From Diplonema japonicum (taxonomy: Eukaryota > Euglenozoa > Diplonemea > Diplonemida > Diplonemidae): a stretch of 64,000 nucleotides of DNA. Under the pieces are notes generated by a model. It did no database searches and had not been told where the DNA came from. It saw nothing but the letters and a program-made list of their open reading frames with translations. The stretch is from NCBI GenBank assembly GCA_964019335.1, contig OZ025736.1:310001-374000 (forward strand), in the 5' to 3' direction. Positions 24,801 through 32,800 of this stretch are shown here, piece by piece; position 1 is the stretch's first letter; every line of letters begins with the position of its first letter. The translations under genes and the position numbers were made by a program.

Positions 24801-26573
24801 CTGCTCTGCTGTGTGAGGTGCCTCGCACAAGACGGTTCCGGTGCACACATCATGGCAGGCAGTCGACGTCGCAAACGACTTCTCATTCGCAGTGTGCCTC
24901 AAGTAGCGCTCTTGAGAAGCCGGCGAAGCACCGAGTTCGACAGTCTCTGCTAACTCTTGACGGGAGTTGGGGGTGTTGAAAGGGGTGCAGGCTACGGTAG
25001 AAAATGCGGCTTTCTCAAGCGGGATAGTCTGAGTAAGTGTGGCGGGGAGGTAGTCGCGGGAGGGATCACACCCCTCCTCCCCTCTGCTCTCCCCGAAAGG
25101 GCTTGACGAAGGCTCATCGCAGCCATCGTAGGAACGCACCTCGCTCGACGGGGCAGACGGTCTCAACGTGTCGACGGTGACACCGTACTTGTTGCGCACG
25201 CAGATCTCACTGGCCTCGTTCACCTTGCATACCGTGTTCAGGTACTCCATCCAGTCGTCTTCCTGTTCCTCTCTATACCGCACATGTTGGGTTTCAGAGT
25301 GCCCTCTTACACTCTCGTACCCCACGCTGCTGTTGTAAGAAGTGCTTCTGTGTTTGAGCTCCGAGGTAGCCATTGAGTCGTCCATGGACTCTGCTGCCTG
25401 CCACCCTGCACCGCCGTATGTGTTCATCAAATCGTCGATGATGACCTGCGGCTGCTTTCCGTTGTTCAGAGCGGCGATGACCTCGGAGACCTCTTCGAAA
25501 GTGAGGTCGATGAGAAGGGCAGCCCACATGTCTGCGAGGCCTATCCTCAGGCACAGCTGTGACACGCCTGGGTAGATGAGCGTGGAGAGCGGCACACCAA
25601 GCTCGTCCGACTGCTCAACATGGCACATGTTAGGGACAAACGCGTACACAAGCCGCTTCTCCCCTCTGATGAGGTCTTGCAGGGATCGCAAGGAAAGCTC
25701 TCGTCTCCCTTCCGTTGAAAAGCCCAAGCCGCAGTCCTTCAGCCGCCGCCATCCGTTTGCCACTACCTTTGCAATAAGGGGGTTCAACGAGACTCGCAGC
25801 TCGTGCATCACCTGATCGCTGACGAGGAAGTCCTCCCTGCATGAACCGCCTCTGCCGGTCACCAGTGTGTTCAAGAAGATCTTCTCAGCACCGTCTAGGA
25901 AGGCATCGTCTTCAGAATGGGTTGTTCTTAGAAAGGTGACACTGCTTGTCCCCACCTCACATCCGGAGTTTAGATCTTCGAGCATTGCTGAGACAAGCCC
26001 ACGGTGAAGCCCTGCAGCGATCGCAATATTCTGCTGGGTAGGCTGTAAAAGCAGCTTTTTAAGTGAAGGGACAGACGCAAATGCGGCCGCTTGAGATGCC
26101 CCGGCGAAGTCGATCGGCTGGCATCGAGACAGAAGCATGATTAAGTCAAGCAGGGTGGGCAGCAACGACCCGAAACGGAGAGAGAGGAAGGTCTTGGCTA
26201 GATGATAATTCCTGTAAAGAGGACAGTTGTCAAGCCCCGTCACCATGGACTGGTGCACGTGGAACGTTATGGGCGAACCTCGAGCTTCGTTGTTGTAAGT
26301 GACTGTGAAGCTTGGGTTTCCAAATAATTCCAACAATGCGGCTGCTCTTTCGAAGGACTTGTTGAGGCGTTCCTCCAATCCTTTGATGACGAACTCGAGT
26401 GCCGCTGTACAGCCTCTCACACAAATAGACACGCTGCACCCTGGCCTTCCCTCCATGCCTGTGAGGTCGTCTTCCCAGCGAGCGCCTTTCTTAATTCTGA
26501 TCAGCTCTTCGTTTTTGGTTTGTGCAATTTTTAGCACTTCTCGAAGCTCAACAGCTTTCTTGGATGGTGTCAT
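12852..26573 (-). CDS. Giant 4573-residue protein with central degenerate repeats
   Basis: One uninterrupted 13.7-kb reading frame; I do not recognise the family. Residues 1 to about 420 look folded and helical (SLLPTLLDLIMLLSRC, LRIGLADMWAALLIDLTFEE). About 420-3850 is low complexity, rich in Ser, Thr, Asp, Glu, Pro and Gly. It carries two arrays of a 140-220-residue unit whose markers are QTDSDDSGTVWSDD, TRVEATKEAGRR, SFSEVDSSATPQ and LPKTALTRAE. Scattered GSDTEA and TEGF motifs give many potential casein-kinase-2 sites. An acidic block (EEEEKEEEEE) follows. The last 600 residues look folded again, helical, possibly ARM/HEAT-like, ending VMMA. Ordered ends with a long phosphorylatable linker suit a scaffold, but that is inference. 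The ATG follows an A-run. The absence of introns over this length contrasts with neighbouring genes. Confidence 0.85.
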   Translation of the reverse strand: MTPSKKAVELREVLKIAQTKNEELIRIKKGARWEDDLTGMEGRPGCSVSICVRGCTAALEFVIKGLEERLNKSFERAAALLELFGNPSFTVTYNNEARGSPITFHVHQSMVTGLDNCPLYRNYHLAKTFLSLRFGSLLPTLLDLIMLLSRCQPIDFAGASQAAAFASVPSLKKLLLQPTQQNIAIAAGLHRGLVSAMLEDLNSGCEVGTSSVTFLRTTHSEDDAFLDGAEKIFLNTLVTGRGGSCREDFLVSDQVMHELRVSLNPLIAKVVANGWRRLKDCGLGFSTEGRRELSLRSLQDLIRGEKRLVYAFVPNMCHVEQSDELGVPLSTLIYPGVSQLCLRIGLADMWAALLIDLTFEEVSEVIAALNNGKQPQVIIDDLMNTYGGAGWQAAESMDDSMATSELKHRSTSYNSSVGYESVRGHSETQHVRYREEQEDDWMEYLNTVCKVNEASEICVRNKYGVTVDTLRPSAPSSEVRSYDGCDEPSSSPFGESRGEEGCDPSRDYLPATLTQTIPLEKAAFSTVACTPFNTPNSRQELAETVELGASPASQERYLRHTANEKSFATSTACHDVCTGTVLCEAPHTAEQGTSMEHAQQKLIEVTSVMSVTGYTRSTFTHTTSTANLQNTPSTDPARCALQSVVGDKESMLAEHCVQSERSQVSTSCTLPQDVLARVQTTQPVGEERIFGTLKQKRGGAGRTPFVETCSDGENNDSGPSTMIHRDCLPSDGVVSQQGMGGSAALKTRHEDPDTRTNAMIPDIGANKTSESALKSRVEEFLDSSRGDASELSNRPLPPTAASKATQWVAGSQAGTVPRMGTTHTNTESPGVRHTGTTTTLPQVHSHAASMTEPTEVKNTPATHAKPAEQGPQVLAQQPNSLWGLPVQKPEGLAYCDAIGEPDAVLGQGGTKNETPTDGRDSLGKSPTELQNNRMPVDMGTVGAGKRCGAVNSLPDQKPIEFCRNNVISVPDTVSGLRDAEKEAPCAPAGGRDSFGAAGAEQQVTRTEGSAALPTATGRLVGAREFPRQGTTTTKGGGDSNEKEHESSRRGSIKDSVTKHLCGLQKYGGSTPLQADSDGSEAVWSDSAHVQLSSAQPGAHEQSSQGAALGVPSPATRVEATKEAGRSVLLAGARRAAGWQEDNEDGSFSEVDSSATPQAFLKGDPVNPSKRPDVLAPHQAASGDSLRDSAKQDDFGTSREPMHKQTAAPEHSPDTGAPQQHKAGVPAFLPKTALNRTEHAKRGSTPLQTDSDDSGTVWSDDSQVQFSSTQLGAHNQPSQGAVLGVPPRVEATKEAVRLEQLAGAQRAAGGQGGGVERSFSEVDSSAAPQTYLQGDPVHPSKGPDIQATSLAPHQASRDLRDSTKQKELGACREPMHNQTASEHSPDTGTVPRQYRAGTPVFIPKTALTRAESARRGSEPMQTDSDDSGTVWSDDSQVQLSSTQLGAHNQPSQGATLVPSPSPTRVEATKEAGRRLGQLAGARRAAGRQDQSQYLRGDPIHPSKGPEVLASHRQAASGDSLRGAAKQDGFGTCRHNKTAAPERVPDTDTHTRAEPAPDNAAGEERTSLSQTTGDADTLGGTPVAIEAKKPFGVQRRLDEASGTDDTEGFDSHKVLSSRKEEALQRERSLSNPRVKHSTPSLPLQTDSNNSVTAWSDDAGGKPVPLTRPDSHEQSTQAAVPKKGVGTTRGSSGHLAGTPLKEAESVGATLHPLHQAGAPIPKTDTSRRVSSLEEKTAPLQKREGERKASTSKNGSGKTGRSTSCDAGGSDTEAASRPGRCGIPRTVPVTAGSPGTTPVNAPRAEPAGSDTEASVASVVKKQAKQGKNTTSISALSIDEAEKDVPPLSDPGVMHDKQADEALSSTLGEPKDKTGLREEPARPHNTATKGRMTGAVNIEHDGCSDDTQSRDTVSNSQQQGVSRQGQHGLKPNGHAKTVGVSKQLATEELPPLTAVTVAAGECDEPHGVDTSHSQTHDGTSAHSNPLRRPGLAAESSTESTEGFNARKNERSVRRKKRASEHGRASNSHAKSGHSTGTVRKDDTGDEIHGTQAPRASGEPLPHTNLAVSAADDAERKRSQTAHNVGIRNTPEAVNIETDTSTGGTAVVVKRPFGVQHTERTETGNEAPTHATALSGSCVKPRNNLPPQTDCGDGTADGSSVPAVERANKLSTTKRGDSSMGCSRVEPDTQPEHQAGSESQLSHVAHNKTSPASEDGTPRAKRDAEHVPVNSEEDDTNSKTGLSASKHGDTLNNDVPPHSSGGPVTALYTARQIGSPKVVAKYTPKDISAPAIVPRPTANPMQGPSSDEDEHAATSIAGRRQERHDANGDFGEESKKGSQKDSSASLSEIHRADTPHHERRLSECSAGTMWSGESRYRPYTPPCSSQTPREDDLHVHYTNGGDELSSSGEVRGTLPADGSRVQLSEDHDRETRGLCLTPSLTRKHSVPTEIAVTHEKNTPPLPETREGGTRPTVSHDTGIPGAHEGCTERLGRNVDPADSISRENPLDKNGLTRSMLDVSLGSPLQCVPETIRHNNYVVKETLIDSDTEAPMGGSFARQRKWSEGSTEGFEGVDERSTAKSRRELQSLRAPVTADADTESPVTSASARPVPSLHEDDVPLGTLVQQGVTDQVRKRRPHENVESSKYSSTCGRSRTKQVVSQTKSTAENPSGRNTVAKGAQRLALHDEIGSTGSSESSFVHKRSSDKKRKAADYTATHSIWNVKPRGTLVQTDSDDSGTVWSDGSQAQFDSTQPGAHEQSSQGAALGVSSPATRVEATKEAGRRNGQLAGARRAAEWQSDSEDGSFSEVGSTCREPMQSASPEHSPDTGTDTDAVKAVPQSYKASAPAFLPETALTRAEPARRGSVPVRTDSDDSGTVWSDDSQVQFSSTQLGAHKQGTALGVPSPSPTRVEATKEAGRRRERGARREGDNEDGSFAEVDNSATPQVNLKGDPLSKGPDVLASHRQAASGDNLKDSAKQNEFGTDREPMHKQAASEHSPGTETRKAVPQQRKAAFLPKTALTRTEHAKRGSVPLQTDSDDSGTVWSDDSQAQFDSTQPGAHEQSSQGAALGVSSPATRVEATKEAGRRNGQLAGARRATGWQSDNVDWSFSEVGSSATPQANLQGDPVHPSKGPGVRAPHLQAVSGDSLRDSAKQNEFGTGREPMHKQAASEHSPDTGADTEAMKVVPQPYRIGVPDFLPKTALTRTEHAKQGSTPVQTDSDDSGTVWSDDSQVQLSSTQLDAGTALNAPSQTTRVEATKEAGRRHGQLAGATRRNAGNEDGSFASANSSATSQKYLKGDPMGSTPGRFEVKKRKPFGMQRRLDEASGTDDTEGFDSHKVLSSRKEEALQRERSLSSPRVKHSTPSLPLQTDSNNSVTAWSDDAGGKPVPLTRPDSHEQSTQAAVPKKGVETTRGPSGHLAGTPLKETDGGSDTEAESVSAVPNYVDQLRASKHSRTTATEHSSKALLAVNRGKNSLVADSDTGTEDSVLSETPIQRNPFRRARRYVEDSSMEETGQCCRTAEEEVFDASEMHKTSATHVPLSSQGVEPTAKASSLDTRNKVSKAPTRSQSKALNRFGDNSKTNGIEDFGKQGGHDSREGLEVHSDCTETSGLRRAPKMLKEHTEHPQVAVVEEAVVGNKQALFGKASEQSKPSLMTHTVSMSSLGDASDKNASTSTMMSQCGDWEESLSCEHSTRQIRSVEPMASLGTRRRSDAGEQERSETALTATQSMSTLHSPPAIPVEGYLNTNEINAIASERMPFEGSNAVDLTGGRPGNAPGSKPEKWHRFCDSSNLSGVSMLRLNRSTQMVDMLFESDEDEAPCPRHPPVVVATIVNHGCGAVDFSEGSPCTSYVDMDLIDPSAHEEEEKEEEEEDTADDSFQSVPNPLTVSARKFQQSVSPYRTIQSVVKESVVDECGTTRVGMSLDVSSCTSQSSIAGDESDGSWTDDEVYEALGAPSQVVVGALAAAASTLASMPRTMFIPIAAVRRGVKQLWEQSDEFKDGLCRAGIDMSNAKGDFVEFTKKLVGMLSCEDISADCDGVLCKTDDEYQLAMLFSEKLGVIVNTFGLGKTDPTCYTMYEKTYGITASLRMSGDIPSVIKPDLREGIVSYFTYQNASVGSKNRYGMEYTALYYLALMSKGSEVEASGMLCQPHDTPQSHHVIELIQEGVQRGRSYPYVIRKCRMWFCPMEDAALEGIIDGLGCWYADVAAAMAPFLRNKKYSALHATLLVKAVDHPQWHFYTMLLTVCDEAQEFRANLLRSLAACHRDGDVEMANILHTARPYPLCLYLFNLSPCMWSGAALSYAAKDPYFTVGRDTTPLLKAALRYCLVGPIDTTQNEDWLHRAMTGLKVMERMLTAGELREVANDDDRISWWHVGSLLHRLPEGAKSHKVLCVRLLCYGWGVTRRHARRVVGLVTGHNVLSGCQEIVAEVCGGLATVVKKTGGAKEIVQCVAAVLPLLLEYAASEQPSLKVAALKGIIRLVRVSPLVHEWLGDEMAVYPCTLRGVFSQACLQGALPTLLDLVAQWPPVQVETPCSMEPHEPFTPPLPPRAYQTATLHARAITHQDFDYRFENPDGVMMA
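16310..18420 (-). repeat. Intragenic repeat array B in the giant protein gene
   Basis: Contains about five copies of the WSDD unit, near 18369, 17952, 17457, 16905 and 16453, spaced 417-552 bp. The last copy is the divergent SNNSVTAWSDD version. Flanking marker strings (TRVEATKEAG, SEHSPDTG, LPKTALTR) recur with small indels that keep the frame. Confidence 0.85.
16317..16657 (-). repeat. 341-bp intragenic duplication, copy 1
   Basis: Matches 21477-21817 with a constant 5160-bp offset (1720 codons), no indels and about seven mismatches by eye. It encodes the module from GTDDTEGFDSHK to SGHLAGTPLKE. Far more alike than other units, so a recent duplication or gene conversion. Confidence 0.9.
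21460..23380 (-). repeat. Intragenic repeat array A in the giant protein gene
   Basis: About four WSDD units near 23317, 22797, 22277 and 21613; the first three are spaced exactly about 520 bp. Together with array B it looks like a duplicated block of units, each block ending in the same SNNSVTAW module, with roughly 3 kb of non-array sequence between. Confidence 0.85.
21477..21817 (-). repeat. 341-bp intragenic duplication, copy 2
   Basis: Partner of 16317-16657. See that entry for the comparison; it closes repeat array A as copy 1 closes array B. Confidence 0.9.
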
Positions 26574-28425
26574 CTTTTTTTTTTTTTCTTATAAAAAAAA
26601 AAAGGTGCCGTGTTTATATCTTTGTATTGTGATGGGTCAGAAAAATTGGGAAGCAAAATAAAATAAAATAAAAAGTGGGGATAAAAAAAAATAAATAAAA
26701 AAATAAAGGAACACAGAAGGAGAATTATGAAGGGGGGGAGGTAAAAAAAAAGAGAAAAAGAAAAAATGAAACAATAAAAGGGGGGTATCGTGTGGGGGGG
26801 GGGGGAGTGTATTTTTTCCCTTCTTTCCCTTTTTCCCCCCCCCTCCTTCTATTTTCTTTTTTTTATTATCTCCTTTTTTTTTTGGAAGTATCGGAAATCT
26901 TTAGAGAGGGGAAGGGGAGGGCACGACCACCAGTAGGGAAAGAAACGGTGGTGGGGGTTTTTTTCGTTCCTTGTTCTCTTTTGTTTTCTTTCAATTTCTG
27001 TTAACACACGAAAAAAAAGGGGGGGGAAGGGTAACAGTGTACATGCCATCAAAAGAAAACAGCTTTCTTTTTTTTTTTTTTTTTATTCTCCTTCTTCTTG
27101 CCCCTTCCCGTTCCACGGGTTTCTCTGATCATAAGGCTCACTTTGACAATACTTGTTGTTTAGTAAACCTTAGTACAGCCTTATGAGTACAGAAAAGCAA
27201 CAAAAAAAAATTCTGAACCGAACTTACTACTCTAAATTCTACAAGCTATTTGGGGAGAGGAGGGAGATGACGATAAGGGGGGGGGGGGGGGGGGGGAGCC
27301 CAACCAGGGACTTTTTTTTTCCCTCCGTTTTTTTTTTTTTTTTTTTCTTCTTTCCGTCGAAAACTTTGCCAAAGTCTCTATAAGAGGGCTTTAAAAAAGA
27401 ATAAATCGGAGCTTAAGTACTTACGTGTACTAGGCAATCGAGAGACTTTTTTTTTCCCCCATTTAGTTGGGCAAACCCGGGTTTGCAAACGAATTCAAAT
27501 AAGTATTTAAAGGGGGGAAAAAAAAAACATTAAGATAACTGGTACTATCACTTTTCGGGAAACATAAAAAAAAAAAAGAAAAAGAGAGAAACTAAATTTG
27601 CCATTGCAGCCTTTTTCTCTTTTTTTTTCTTCTTTTTTTTCTTTTTTTTTTTCTTTTTTTTTTTTCCAGCTCATTTAAAGATAAAAAAGGGGGGGGAAAT
27701 AAATCAACCATTTTCTTTTTCTTCCAAATACGCCCTTTTTTTCTTTTTTCTGTTTTTTTTTTTTCTTTTCTTTTTCCCGTTTGTTCTCCTCTCCCCTCTT
27801 TTTTTTGTTTTCTTCTTCTTCTTTCCTGCACACAACATAAAAAAAAAATTGAAAACGGGAAAATGGATGGGGGAATGAAACAGGGGAGTTGGAGACAGAT
27901 AAAAAAAAAAAAAGAGAAAAAAAATGAATTGGGGAAGAGAGAAGAGAGAAGAATAAAGAGAGAGAGACGAAGTTAGATAAAAACAGAAGATCAGAAAAAG
28001 AAGAAACAGAAAAAAGAAAATGACGATAATTATGGAACTTCAGGAACTTCATTCCTCTCCCCCCCCCCCCCCCCCCCCTCTCTCTCTCTCTTTATTCTTA
28101 TTTTATTTGGCTCCGATTGTTACCTTTCACCGGTCCTACCCCCCTTTTTTTTTTCTCCTCTCCCTTTGATGTGGCATATACTTGCACCCCCCTCCCCCCC
28201 AAAAAAAAGAAAGAAAATATACTTTTCCCTCTTTTTCTTTTTTGTTTTAGCAGGACAAACAATAACAAACCCAGACCTAATTCTTTTCTTTAATTTTTTT
28301 TTTTTTGAATTTTTTTTTTTTTTTTTTGTATCCTTAAAAAAAAAGGGGGAATTTTTCAAAATACCACAACATCTTTTACAAAATGGTACGAGGAGGCAGA
28401 GAAAGGGGAGAGAAGGGGGGTGATT

Positions 28426-28459
<34 letters not shown>

Positions 28460-28488
28460 CTTCTATTTTTTTACTAATAATATATTGT
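26574..28488. other. 1.9-kb homopolymer spacer
   Basis: Runs of A, T, G (27280-27297) and C (about 28059-28078). A 9-bp inverted repeat, CATAAGGCT with AGCCTTATG, sits near 27130-27186. No exon seen. Confidence 0.5.
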
Positions 28489-28885
28489 TCACCTTGAAGC
28501 GGCCGGCGCTGCAGAAGGCACAGCAGAGGCAGAAGGGGTAGGACGGTCACGCGACCGCCTCTGGCGGTTGGGGTTCGGGGGACGCTGGGAGTTTGGCGGC
28601 ACATACAAGCCAGTCCCACACTCGCATCTAATTGTCTCGCCTGCTGAGGCTGTGAAAGTCCTTCGACAACCAGGGCAAATGACTAATGTAACCTGCCTCT
28701 GGTCAGGGGGGAGAGAGGACTTGGTGACAACCCTGTTATCCGCCCGCCATAAGCTGTTCCCCGCTTGCGGCTGTATCAAATTCTTGCAAACACATTTCAC
28801 CACCTTACCAGGGGGCGCAAAAAGCCTTTGGCTGCACTGATTGCACACCACAATGACAGAGGTTGCTGGATCCCAAGTCATTCCT

Positions 28886-28919
<34 letters not shown>

Positions 28920-29384
28920 CTTTCTTCTCCACCCATACTCTTCGGGCTTGGGGCAGGGTGGTCCGGAATGTACACAGCAGGTATTTTGTTCATTCTTCTT
29001 ATCCTGTTGGCCTCTACCATTATGGAGGCACGGCAGAGGGGGCACTTAATGTCTTTGTCGATTTTTGCCACATTTCTCGCCTTTTCGACTTGGTCGGAGA
29101 TCTGCTTCTCCCTGGTCTCCACGTACTTAAGGAAGCACTCCATACAGAATTTGTGCCCGCACTTGGTCACAACACCCTTGTTGAGATCCTTCACTGCAGT
29201 GAAGTCTTCAAAGCACATGGAACAGCTGAAGTCGCTTGCCGTTGTCCCAGTGGATTCTTCATGTAGTTGCTGTAGGGGGGGAAGGGTTTTTTTTTTTTTT
29301 TTTTTCTCGTTGCCACACCTGTGCTAGCTTCATATCATCTTCCTCTCGCGTCTTTTGCTCCTCGCTGATCGGCCTCATCGACAT
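28489..29384 (-). CDS. RING finger protein with two LSD1-type zinc-finger-like motifs
   Basis: Probable E3 ubiquitin ligase or zinc-binding adaptor. Three exons: 29384-29319, 29269-28939 and 28883-28489, about 263 residues. Introns are 49 and 55 nt, GT-AG, A-filled; the second is phase 1 and rebuilds the codon AGA. The RING reads CSMCFEDF, then TKCGHKFCMECFLKY, a 30-residue insert, and CPLCRAS (about residues 40-105). After the second intron come two CxxC...CxC modules: CNQCSQRLFAPPGKVVKCVC and CPGCRRTFTASAGETIRCEC, resembling LSD1/LOL zinc ribbons. The basic Pro/Ser-rich tail (RQRRSRDRPTPSAS) is disordered. A RING plus LSD1-like pair is unusual to me. Without splicing the frame would run into poly-Lys. 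Confidence 0.85.
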
Positions 29385-29872
29385 TTTTTTTCTCTCTCTT
29401 TTTTTTTTCTTCTTCTTCAAAAAAAAAAAACGACCCCTCTTCCTTTTTTTTTTTTTTGGGTTGGAAAACTTCTCCAGGTTTTACCGGTACGTACAAACAA
29501 CGGCCAGTTCCTCTTTCCATCTTTTTCCGCTGGGGCATACAAAAATAAAAAAATAAAAAATAAAAAAAAGAGAATGTCATTCAAATGAGAAAAGGAAAAC
29601 AAAAAAAAAACAAAAAACTGCTGTCCAAGAGCACCTTTTTTTTTTCTCTTTTCCCCCCTCCCTCTTTTTTTTTTCTTTTGTTCTCCTTCAATGATCCTCT
29701 TTGAAGCGGCTAGACAGAAGAGGAAGAACAATAAAAAGTAAAAATAAAAAATAAAAATAGCATTTTCTTTCTTTTTTTTTTTTCCCTCCTTTTTTTTTTT
29801 TTTTCTTCCTGGGATAAAAAAAAAGTTGTAAAAAAAAAAAAAGTGATATATGATGTTTCTCTCTATCTGTCT
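29385..29872. other. Homopolymer spacer
   Basis: A/T runs between the RING gene leader and the SEN1 gene end; no gene seen. Confidence 0.55.
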
Positions 29873-32800
29873 CTAAAACCCTTTCGGCAGCTTGCGTTTT
29901 CCCAACATGACAGCCTGCTGAACAGGACCTCGTAGCTCGCGCGGGAGGACCTTGACCTTGGGCTTCGGAAGATCTTGCTTTATAGGTTTCGGTGGGTTTT
30001 GCTTTTTCCGTTTATATTCAAGAAGAGCGGCTCTCGTGCATTCGTCGTTCATGGGACGCGTCGCATCTTTATGCAAATCCTTCTCTGTGAGGTTTCCTTT
30101 TGGTTGCGGGAGGGAACCGGCTCCTTCGAACGAACCACTTTGGAAAACGACCCCTCGTTCCCTTGCATCAACAATGAGCTTCCTCCACAGGTCGCTTTCT
30201 GCCATTGTTTCAACATGACAGACCACAATGACAATACTCTGACCTCTCGTCAAAGAAACGTTGACACGTTCTGCTTTTGCGGTAAAGCCCAGACCCTTAG
30301 CATCGCCCGGTGCCCTCACACACGATATCACAATTGCTTTTTTCTCCCTTCCTTGGTACCCATCTACAGTGTCCACCTCCACCCCGTTCAACCGTTGCTG
30401 TATGAACACCGACTGGTCTTTGTAAGGGGTGATAACGCCAATATCTGAATTTTGCAGGTTCGCTGCCAGTTTGACCTTCCTCACAATGTTCATCACGACG
30501 CTCGCCTCAACAGGGTTCTTGATGCTCGACGAACGTTCGCTTTTCACAGTACGGCCGTTGTTCACATTCACTACGAAGTAAGGCAGGACAGGCAGCTGCG
30601 TCCTCTTCAGCAGCGATTCATGGTCGGTCAGCCTGTTGGAATAAAACGCTTTGCTAGGGAAGGACCGGATATCAGGATGCATTCGGTACTGCGTGGACAG
30701 GAGGTACGGGACATGCCCGCCTGCTCGAAGACGGGCGAAGAGGGAGGTATCGTAACCGCTGTTCTGTGCTTCAGGGGACAGGATGGTGGCTGGAAGCTGC
30801 TTATCATCACCGACCATGACACATGTTTTGGCACCGTGCTTCAAGGCAAGAAGGACATCTGGTTCAACGCATTGTGCTGCTTCGTCAATTACCACTGCTG
30901 TGAACTTGTTTGGGAAATCCTTGCAGCTGCCCAGTGTGCTGAACACTAGCTGTGCGGAGTTCAAGATGGACGCTTTTGCTTCTGTCCTACCTTGTTCTGC
31001 GGCCTCTGCGGCTTCTTTTCGTTTTCTGGCTTCTGTTTTCATTTTGCTCTGCATGAGTCGTATTTTTTCTGCCAAGTTCACATAGTCCGAGCCTGTTTTC
31101 TTCGTCATCATCTTCAGTTTTGTTTCCTCCGCAGCGAGCTGGCTGCACAGCAAGGTGTAGCTGTCGTGTGTTCTGTCGACCTGGTCCCGCTTCGTCCCTA
31201 GCTGCAGCTCCACGATGTCCTCCAAGAAGAGCGGCCATAGTTTTTGGTTCACCTTTGCCCTGACGCCCACACGGACCATGAGCGGTTTGAACACCTCGCC
31301 CTTGCTGTTCCGCAGCCCACTGGTCGCCACACGCAACGCCACCTCATCAACAGCGGTGTTCGATGGCGCGACCACAAGGACGTTCCTATGCCTCCCTTCA
31401 TGCTTAGGCCGGTCCACGAGCAGCGCACCAAGCAGCCCTAAAATCGTATGCGTCTTTCCCGTTCCTGGTGGACCTTGAATCAAAGAAATCCCTTCAGCGG
31501 ATGCCGATTTGAGAATAGCGTTCCGCTGGCTGAAGTTGAAACGCCGGCCAAGATACGCAAGGTAGCCGGAGGGAATCGATGTTTCGCTGTGTGGTGTGAA
31601 CAGGGGTTTGGCAGAGAGGAGGGTCCGAAAGAGAGGGAGGAGGGACAGATGGTTGATCACCCAGGTCTGATGGAAAATGGACCCAACGCGTGTCAGAGGG
31701 GAGACTTCGACACCTCTGCTGACGTACATCAGTTCGAGTTGTGCCTTTGTGAGGCAGACGCGCAGCTGGTTGTGTCTACGGAAGTTTCTCGTAACCTTTC
31801 CCAGCACCAGCTCGTCGGTGTTGAAGTCCATCGCTACTAGCTCCATTTGCGAGTAAAAATTTTGTGCGGGCATCTCGAACTCAATGACGACCTCACCCAT
31901 GTCCCCTATCACCTCTGTCACAATACCCCTGTCGTGGTATGTCGCCCTGAACTCCTTGATGGCCCTCTGTACCCCGCATACGCCTTCTTCCAGAATGTAT
32001 GGGAATAAGGTCTTTGCGTAGCTGTCCTCTGACACGTACGAGGTTTGAAGAGTGGGCAGCTTCCTGCCTGTCAGTTGGTGTGGCATCTGTGCATCGAGCA
32101 AGGAGTGCAGCAGCAAGTTCTGCTGACTTGGGAACCGCTTCTCCCTCAGCTGTCGAACGCTCTCCGTCGCCGCCTGTTTTTGCATTGCTAGGAACCGCTT
32201 GTCGCCTGCCGCAAGCGCATTGCTGTTCAGCTGTTTTTGCTGCACCACAAGCTTGTTGTTCGCTATGTTGATTGGCTTCGACTCCCCCATCTTGGATCTG
32301 GGGTCCACCAACCATACGGCTCCGCACGGCTGCTGCTCTATCTGCACCTGTGAAGTACCAGTAGCAAGCTTAGCCACCTGCCGCAAAGCTTTTTCTTCTC
32401 TCGACAGCTTCGGCATCCTTGGCGCTGGGGTCATGACACGTGCTGCCATGTCTACAAGGAAAGCTGCTTTCCCTTTGGAGGTGGCTCCGTGAGTTGTGAC
32501 TTCTTCGGGTGCTGCTTGAGCTTTCGGTGGGTCCTCTTCCTCTACGCACTCTTCATCGTCGTCATCGTCCAAGATCCCAAGTGTGTACTGGGGCATGAAC
32601 TCTGGACACTTTGGTTTGACAGGTGTGATGTCAGCGCTGTACTCATGGCCCTTCGACCAGGCCACGAGTCGCTCTGCAGTGGGCGTGTAGTGGGCAACAC
32701 GTGTGATAGCTTCCACAGCGTTGGGGTGCCTGCCGATGATGCGTGTGAATAGATTCCTATCCTCTTCAGAGGTGAAGGCACGGGCCTCTGCGAGATTCGA

